From: Phycisphaerales bacterium | Lineage (GTDB): Bacteria; Planctomycetota; Phycisphaerae; Phycisphaerales; UBA1924 | Length of the DNA stretch: 43,541 nt | Reading direction: 5' to 3' | NCBI GenBank assembly: GCA_022072615.1 | Contig: JAJVHS010000002.1 | Span: 1-43,541 of the forward strand | Part shown: piece after piece, positions 33,357 to 41,600 of the stretch | How the letters are laid out: each line of letters starts with the position of its first letter | How positions within the stretch are numbered: the first letter of the stretch is position 1 | Program-made: the position numbers and the translations under genes | The notes under the pieces: generated by a model | What the model saw: only the letters and a program-made list of their open reading frames with translations | Databases searched by the model: none | Told to the model about the DNA's origin: nothing

Positions 33357-34616
33357 ATGAACCGCGCCGCACTTTTCGCGACGAGCTTTGCCGTCCTCTG
33401 GCTCATCACTTCCGCCGTCTTCCTGGCCGGCCCGCTCGATCCGCCGGCGGGCCCCGTCGCCCGGGCGTACAAAACGCTCTCCGAAGTCGAGCCACGCATC
33501 GCCGTCAACGCTACCAACACGCCGGGCGACAACGACAACCTCTTCAAGATCACCCAGCCTGGCTCCTACTACTTCATCGGGAACATCACAGGCGTTGCTG
33601 GCAAGTACGGCATCGAGATCGCGGTCTCCGGCGTCTCGCTCGACCTCAACGGCTTCGACCTCGTTGGTGCCGCGGCCATGGGCGCCTTCGACGGTGTCAC
33701 GGTCTCCATCGATCAGCTCAGGGGCATCACCGTCCGCAACGGAACGGTCCGCGGTTGGGACGATGCGGGCGTGGACCTGGGGTTTGTCTCGTACGGCTGC
33801 CTCGTCAAGGACGTTCGGGTCGGCGACAACGCCGGAATGGGCATCAACGGCGGGGTTGTATGCACCATCCAGGACTGCACAGCGGCCTTCAACTGGCTCA
33901 GCGGCATCCGGGCCAACAATGGTTCGACGATTGCCCGTTGTTCGCTGTACCTCAACGCCGGCAACGGCATCCAGGTCAACAACGGCTGCACCATCTCGAC
34001 CTGCTCGATCTACCTGAGCTCTCTCGACGGAATCCTCGCGGGCATCGGTTGCCGCATCACCGATACGTCGGCGTTTACGAATCTCGGCGACGGTATCCAA
34101 TTCGGAGAGGGGACCTCCGTTTCCGGCTGTACCGTGGTCAACAACGATGGCAATGGCGTCAATGCCGGCAACCACTGCATCATCTCGAACATCACCGCCG
34201 ATTTCAATGACCTGAACGGCATCATCGTTGGCAACGGTTGCACGGTCAGCGACTCTTCAAGTTCAAAGAGCGGGTTCAACGGCATTTACTGTGCTGGCAA
34301 CGACAACCGGATCAGCCGCAACGCCTGAACGCGCAGCGGCTGGCTCGGCACAAGTTCCGGCATCCTTGTGAGCGGTCAGCGCAACCGCATCGAGGACAAC
34401 CAGTGCACCGCCGGCGACAGAGGCATCGAAGTGACATCGATCTTCAATACCGTCGTCAGAAATGTCTGTCAGGCCAACCCCGTCAACTGGTTCATTGAAT
34501 CCGGCACCTTTGTGGTGCCGATCGTGATCGGCACAGTGAGTAATGCGGACATTTCCGGCAATGTATGCACCGGCAACCTCGGCAGCACCGATCCCGCCGC
34601 CAACTTCACGGAATGA
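33357..34616 (+). pseudogene. Beta-helix protein, GPLDPP family, copy D, with internal TGA
   Basis: ATG 33357 with GAAGGAA upstream opens a gene whose frame is stopped by TGA at 34326-34328 (codon 324) and then continues in the same frame to TGA 34614-34616. Without the stop it would encode 419 residues. The N-terminus (GPLDPPAGPVARAYKTLSEV, NATNTPGDNDNL) and rungs are intact, and after the stop come GQRNRIEDNQCTAGDRGIE and the family tail GSTDPAANFTE. The TGA falls where copies A, B and C all have Cys, so a single TGC/TGT to TGA change explains it. Selenocysteine or read-through is an unproven alternative. Confidence 0.8.
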
Positions 34617-34736
34617 AGCACCGATGCCGCTCCCATCGCTGCTCACACGGCGGGTGGGTGCTGTCCCCCCCGTCGGTTCTGCCGCGGGGAACAAACCGAC
34701 GGAACAAGCCGAAGGCCGTCCGCTTTCGCAACCGGC

Positions 34737-34751
34737 CCGCCAATGGCGGGG
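34737..34751. terminator. Short GC hairpin between convergent genes
   Basis: CCCGCC and GGCGGG are separated by AAT, giving a 6-bp stem. It lies between the ends of copy D and the dockerin protein, whose genes converge. It has no T-run on the plus strand (GGGGCACGCTTTGG follows). A bidirectional terminator role is possible. I see no gene in the rest of 34617-34863. Confidence 0.35.
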
Positions 34752-34863
34752 GCACGCTTTGGTAGCTATCTACGACCGCACCGGCACGTCAGGCTGAGGT
34801 TCTGGTGCCGGGAAACCTCACGCCCCGGGCCGCGGTCGGGCCCCCTCGCAACGACCGAGCCCA

Positions 34864-35613
34864 TCAACACCCTGCCTCAAACGCGAGCGTGAACGCCGTG
34901 AAGTCGTCGGTGTCCACGAACCCGGACTTGTCGAAGTCCGCGTCATCGCCCCCGAGGATAAATGCCAGAACAAACGCGGTGAAGTCGTCGGTGTCCACGA
35001 ACCCGTCGAGCGTGAAATCCGCCGGACAGAACTCGCCTTCGGTCTGTATGGTGATCGTGGCCGTCCCGATCATCCCGTCGAGCACTTGGAACGAGCTCCA
35101 TGTCACCGTGTCATCCGTGCTCGGATCAAAATCGCCGACGACCATCGTCGTCAGCTCGCCCGGCACCGCGCCGGCGGTGAACCGGAACACGCCGAGCTCA
35201 ATTCGCCGTACCGACCCGATCACCTCTCCGACGGCGCCCAGGTCTCCGTCGCCCGAATAGGGATCAACGGTGACGAGCATCGACGCAAAGCCGAGCCCGA
35301 AGTCAGTGATCGCGCCGAACGGATCATCAAACTCACCCGAGTTGGGCAGGATGTCCGTTGCCTGGGCGATGATCGCCGGGTTGTTGCTCGGGACCGACTC
35401 GGTGACCGTCAGCGTCACGCCGGTGCCGAACAGTCCGTCCTCGTCGACAAGGCTCACCGCGTCCAGTTCGCTGAACTCGAGGTAGACACGCACCTCGACG
35501 GTCGCATTGGGCGCCACCACATAGTGCGTCCCGTCGGTCGCAAACGTGATACCCGCCCGAGCAGTCGCCATCGGTATCAACACCGCCGCCAGCCCCGCAC
35601 TCATTCGCCTCAT
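34864..35613 (-). CDS. Exported protein with dockerin-like C-terminal repeats
   Basis: ATG 35613 (GTG 35622 is an alternative) follows GGGAG and gives 249 residues. The signal peptide ends ATARA (about 1-20). The body is a beta-rich domain of about 160 residues that I do not recognise. The last 55 residues are two dockerin/EF-hand-like repeats (CPADFTLDGFVDTDDFTAFV, DFDKSGFVDTDDFTAFTLAF) ending EAGC, which bind calcium and cohesin in cellulosome-type systems; here they probably help surface attachment. The gene starts 23 bases after the end of the giant RHS gene on the same strand, so they are likely co-transcribed. Confidence 0.85.
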   Translation of the reverse strand: MRRMSAGLAAVLIPMATARAGITFATDGTHYVVAPNATVEVRVYLEFSELDAVSLVDEDGLFGTGVTLTVTESVPSNNPAIIAQATDILPNSGEFDDPFGAITDFGLGFASMLVTVDPYSGDGDLGAVGEVIGSVRRIELGVFRFTAGAVPGELTTMVVGDFDPSTDDTVTWSSFQVLDGMIGTATITIQTEGEFCPADFTLDGFVDTDDFTAFVLAFILGGDDADFDKSGFVDTDDFTAFTLAFEAGC

Positions 35614-35636
35614 GCTCGCCACTCCCGGGCCATCCC

Positions 35637-38600
35637 TTACTTCTTCTGCGGGCCCTTCTGCCCCGGATCCACCCTGTCGTTGACCCCGCTCCCGCCGCTG
35701 TCACCCACCGAGGGGGGCAGTTTCTTGCCCAGGCGCGACCGAGCCTGTTCCCAATCGCTCACGTCGATGTCGCCGTCACCGTCGTAATCCTGGAACCAGC
35801 GGTACCGGTCGTCACCCGCATGAGATTCCAGCCCGTTCCGGAACACCGCGAGGTCGTAGCTGTCCACGTCGGCATCCCCATCCAGGTCGGCGAACAAGCG
35901 ATGGAACTTCTGTGTCACGGTGCCACCAAGCAACTGGCGGCCGAGCGAATCCTTGATCAGGCTCGCGACAAGCTTGAGCTCGAACCGCCCGTCCGCGAGC
36001 GATCCACCGATGATGCTCGCACCTGCAAACGTGATGCGGTACGAGTCCGCGTAGGTGCCCAGGGGCACGACGGAGATGCCGTAGTTGCCGGACGGGCCCT
36101 GCAGCGAGATGGCCCCGGAGCCGAGCGTCATGGCTCGGCTGAACGTCACCGTCATGCTCGTGACCATCGAACGCTGGCCGGCGCCGTCATTGATGACGAT
36201 GCTCGACAGCGTTGGCGACACGTCCACCACGGTCGTGATCGCGTCGTGCTGCTCGGGCGCCGACTCGACCAGCCCCACGTTGTCGATGCCGCGGCTGTAG
36301 AAGCGATAGGTGTGCCCGTAATCACCCTCGAACGTCGCCGACGTCGCCGCCGTTGCATTCAGCCACCGCTTGTAGACGCCGCCATCGGTCGATACATAGA
36401 CGTCGTACGCGGATACGCCCGACCCGCCGGCATCGTCCTGGCCGCTCCACGAAACGGGGAAGGACCGCGTGGCGATCGATGGCGGGAGCGGGTCGACCAT
36501 GCTCGTCGGGTTGCCCGAATCGATCGTGACCAGTGCCTCGCGATTGGGATCAGTGCCCTTGGAAGGATCGAGCGGGTCAACCTGGTTGGTGGCGATCAGG
36601 AGCTGGCCGTCGAAGCTGATGTAGGCGATGTTGCGGATTTCCGTGCCCGTCGAGAGATTCGCGATCGGCCGAGCCGAGTACGTCGCGAACCCGCGTCCGC
36701 GGCCCGTCCCGTCCTCGGGCGGCAGGAAGCCGACGAGCACGTCCGGCGGGAGCAGCGTCTCGGGATCGAGCGACTGGAACGAAATCCGAAGCGTGCGGCT
36801 GGCGATGTCGAGGGCCGCCTCGAACCACACCTGGATGGTCGTTCCGTTGATCGACGTCGTGAGGACCTGCTGGTGGTGCTGGAGACTGCCGCCGATGCGG
36901 ATGTTGAATTCACCGAAGCCAAAGCCCGTCAGGACCAGCGTGCTCAGGTCGAGGCCGATCGGCAGCGGGTTGGTGATATCCACGCGCTGCGCAGGCGCCG
37001 TCGCCCAGCGGTCCGGGGATACCGGGTTGCCGTCCTGGTCCTTGCTCCCGGGCCCGTAGTTCTCGAACTCGATGCGGTAGGGCAGCACGGCATCGGGAGC
37101 GACAAAGTGCTGATCGCCGTAGCCGGCAGGCCCGGTGAGTTCGTTGGGGTCGACGGGGTTGCGGACCGGACAACGATCCTCATCGCCTTCATCACCGGGC
37201 GGCTTCGGTGGAGGCTTCGTCAAATCGGCATCGCACAATGTGCCCCGGATGCCGGTTTTAATCTGCAATCCATACCAACCATGTGCCGGCGGCTTTTGGC
37301 GCAACTGGCTGCGATCTTCGAGGTCGGTGCCGAATCCTCCCGCAACAAAGGTGAACCCGCTCTTGCTGCTGCTCCAACCGAAAGTGATGGAGATCGGGCC
37401 CGCACTGAACGACCACTCTGCGAACAGTTCCACGCCTGTTTCGGCGTTCTCCCCGGATGAGAGTCCAACGCCGCCCCCGGAACCCAGCCCAGCTTCGACG
37501 CTCACGCACTTCTGCCCGTTGTCATTGAGAATGATGCTGCCACCACCACCGAAGCCGTAATACATCTCTCCACCCAGAGAAACGCTCTTCATTCCCGTCG
37601 GATCGATGTACGTCACCGGATTGTTGCTGGCGTACCTGTAGAAATTCGCATCGTCGCCCGCCAAGCCAGTGGGATCACTCTGAATGAACCTCGAGAGGTC
37701 GACCGAGTAGCATCTCGCCCGCATGACCAGCACATCGCCGGGCCCGGACAACGCGCCGAAGCGCCCCGCAAACAGGAATCCTTCCGATCTCGCACTGGAA
37801 TTCGCGAGCACGGTTCCCGTCGGGCTGAAACTGATCTGCCCCAGTCCAGTTCCCGATCCGCTCGTCAGACCGACCACCGAGCCGATTGCATCGAACTCAA
37901 CGAACGTCCGCGTCGCATCGCTCGCGGATTCCATCACGAGGCCGACTGCATGCACGTAACGCGTCCGGATGCTCCCAGCCGCGTCATATTGGCCCACAAG
38001 GTTCACCAGACCGATCGGGTCGAACGCGTACTCAGTCCGATCTCCACCGGTTGAACTCGATACCTGGTTCCCAAACGCATCGTACTCATACTCCCACACG
38101 CCCTCGGCCGTCGCCACGCGCGTCAGCCGGTTCTGCTGGTCGTACGCATACGTCGCGTTCCCGCCCGGGCCCGACCGGCTGACCAGATTGCCATCCGCGT
38201 CGTACACCAGCGTGTCGTCCCCCACCCTCGTGTACTGGTTCAGTCTGTTGGTCGTGTACTCGGTCGTAACGCCGTTCTCGATCGTCCGGGTGCGGTTCCC
38301 GACGGCGTCGTAGATGTACCGCAGGTCCTGGGCAGGCACCGGCGAGCCGAGCACGGGCGTGAAGACCGCCGTTGTGAGCTGGCCCGTCGCGTCGTAGCCG
38401 TACACCCACGTCCCGTCGATCGTCACCTGCTGCGTCCGCCGCCCCAGCGCGTCGTACACGTACGAGAAACTGCTGTTGATGCTCCCGTTCGGCGCGTGGT
38501 TGGCGATGCTCAGGATCTGGCCCGCGACGTCGTACGTGTAGATCGTGTACGTCGCGTTGCCGTTGTCCTTCCGAGCGAGCCGGCCCGCGTCGTCGTAGCT

Positions 38601-41600
38601 GTAGTGGACGATCAGGTCGCCGGCGGAATCGCGCAGCGTCGCGAGCCTGCCCGCCGCGTCGTAGAAGTAGCGAACCACGTACCCAGTCTGGTCCGTCATC
38701 GTCGAGCGGCGGCCGGCCGCGTCGTACGTGAACGACAGGAAGCGGCCCTGGGGGTACGTCACCTTCGTCAGTCGGTCACCCGCGTCGTAATCGAACGTGG
38801 TAGACTTCGCCCCCGGCTCGGTGACCGTCTTCAGGTTCCCGCGCGAGTCGTACGCAAAGTCGATAAACGTATTGTCCGCGAACGTCTGTCGCGTCACCTG
38901 GCCGCGTGAGTTGTACGCGTAACTCAACGTTTGCCCGCGCCGATTGATGAACGCCAGCGGGTCGCCCATCGGGTCGTAGCCCGTCACCCGCTCGATCGAT
39001 CCGTTCGGGTAGATGGTCTGGAGCAGGTTTCCCTTCGCATCGTACGTGTACCGCGTCGTCCGCCCGTTGGCGTCGGTGAACGAGGTCATCCGCCGCACCG
39101 TTTTACTCGGGCCCACGTAGTCGTACGTAAACCGCGTCGTCTTCCCCGATTGGTCCGTGCTGCTCGTCATTGAACCGCAGCTGCACCATGTGAACGCCTG
39201 CGACTGCCCCACCGGATCGACGATCCGGCTCAGCCGCATGTCCTCGCCGTACTGCAGCGTCGTGATCCGCCCGAAGGGGTCGGTCACCTTGCCGAGCAGT
39301 CCGCGGTGGTCGTACCACAATGTGGAGGTTCCGCCCCCGGCGTCTGTCGTCGTGACCTGGCCGGCGGAGCCATTCGCGAAATCGATACGGCTCGTGTCGC
39401 CGTTGATGTCGGTGGCCTTCAGGTGGCCAAACGAATCGTACTCAAAGTTCCTCGTCACGCCGCCGCTCGTCACCGTCCGCAGCGCGTGCATCGAAGCCGC
39501 CGCCGAGGTCTCGTACGTGTAGCTCGTCACCTGGCCGTCGGGCGCCGTCACGCTCAGCAGATACTGGTTGGTCGCGTCGTACGTGTAACCGGTAACCCGG
39601 CCCATCGAGTCCGTGATGCTGCTGATCACGCCCCCCGCGTTGTAGGCGATTGTGAGCGACCCGCCGGCCGAGTGAACAAGCCCCGTCACGCGGCCACCCG
39701 GTCCATGGCTGACGGTGATGCGGTTGCCATTGGGGTCCTGGACGAACTCCAGGTGCCCGCTCGGACCGAACCGCGTGACCGATCCGTCCTGCTCGCGCAG
39801 CTCGTAACCGTTCCCGCCGATTGGGACGAGCATTCCCGAATCCGCGGCCGACCCGACATAGACGCCGACGTACCGCGAATCCGGCTGGAACCGCCGCCGC
39901 GCGCCGCTGCCGTTGAAGATGCTCACGGTTCCGTCGTCGTCGACCGCAATCTGTGTATCCCACGGAACCTGCCAGCCCCTGCCGAAGAGCGATGTATCAA
40001 AACGATTCTCGAGCGACACGGGGAACGTCCGCCCGAATGACAGATCGGCCCCCGCGGTCGTCACCACCGCGTCGATCGCCGACGCGACCGTCCTGATCGG
40101 GTTGATGCCGATCGCCTGGTCGACCTCAAAGCTCCACAGCTTGGCGACATCGGTGACTCTCTGACCGAGCCGCGCAAGATACTGCGCGTTGTCAGAGAAC
40201 ATCTGAACCATCGAACCCCACGTCGGTCCGACGTTGGCCTTGAGGTTCGTGAAAACCACGTCCCACGCCTGCGGGTCGGTATTGAACGGGCGCAGGTCGT
40301 CCTTGAGTTCGTCCCAAGGGACCATATCTGGATTGGTCGCGTCAAAGACGCTCAACTGCAGCTCGAACCACGTGTCCGTCAGGTCCCAGTCTTTCTGGAG
40401 ACCGGTGTAGTAGACGGGCACCTGGACGCGCTCGCCCGGGAGCAGCAATCCGGGGCTCGCGCCGCTGCCGAGCATCTGGAGACTTTCGGAGAACCCGTCG
40501 GGCATGCCGTCAACCCAGAAGCCCGACCCCAGCAGCGACTGATCCAGCGTCATCACCGGCCGGTCGCTGCCGTCCGGGTCCGCCGATTCGACGCGCAGGA
40601 AGGGCGCAGGCATCGCCACCGTCCCGGTGTTCGCGTATTCAACGTACAGCGTGGCGAGGTTTCGCCGGCCCACGCCGGTCGGCATGATCAGCTTGGTCTC
40701 GAGGTTCGCAAGCCCCGGGAGCGTGACGGTGAAGGCGCCCAACAAGGATGAGGCTTCCGCGCCCGGCGAGATGGCTCGGACCGTGTACGTATCCCTCGGA
40801 ACGCCGGTGAGGTCGAAGACTGCCAACGCCTGCGTGTACGAATCGATGGAGACCGACGACGCGTTGTACACCTGGTTCGCGCTCGACACCAGCTGGATCG
40901 TCGTACCCTCGGCGAAGCCCGCACCCGTCAACGTCATCGGGACCAGGGTGTTCTCGGCGTACCGATCGGGAGTCACCGATGAAAGGAAGATGCTCGACGC
41001 CTGGTTGCGCAGCGTGAACGGCGACGACGCTGCCGCGTGGGCGGTGTACACCAAGACGTACCACTCGCCCGCCGGCGCGCTCGAGATCAGGAACGACGGA
41101 TCGGCCGTCGCCACGCCATCGTACCGGTAGTCGAAATCGGCCCGTGTCGGCGGCGCCCCGAGCTTGAAGTAAAACTCGTTGCGGTCCGCCGCGGTGGCGT
41201 CGTCCACCGCGAAGAACAGCGGCCGATTCGTCGCCGTGGAGAGCCGGAACAGTTGTGCGTCACCCGTGCCCGCGACGGAGCCCGAGTACACGCTGTTGGG
41301 CGCGAGCGTTGTGACGGTCGTCTCGACCATCTTGAACGTGTAGCTGCCGGTCTGGTCCAGGCTCGCGCGAGCCGTCAGCACGTACTCGCCGCCCTTGCCA
41401 ACAGGAATGGTGACGAGTTCAGAATCGCCCGCGATGTCCGTGAACGGCTCGTACCCGCCCGGGCCGCGCAGCGTGAAGAGCATCCCCGAAATCGTCGACC
41501 CGACGAGATCGAACCGGACCTGCCGCCCCTCCGCGATCGAGAACCGCCAGCGATCGGAGTTGAACGCGGGCGAGATGGTGCCCACCACCTGCTGGTTGAG

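Noticed and set aside
31515-34175. 886-residue minus-strand frame opposite beta-helix copies C and D
   Set aside because: It looks repetitive only because the beta-helix rungs on the other strand are repetitive. There is no signal peptide or ribosome site.
34326-34380. SECIS element for selenocysteine after the TGA in copy D
   Set aside because: Only a five-pair stem with a G-U wobble and a large loop can be drawn, no redox enzyme is involved, and beta-helix Cys residues are not catalytic. It is kept only as an alternative to test.
35820-37460. 546-residue plus-strand frame inside the RHS gene
   Set aside because: Arg/Val/Ala-rich shadow; the minus strand encodes continuous recognisable modules.
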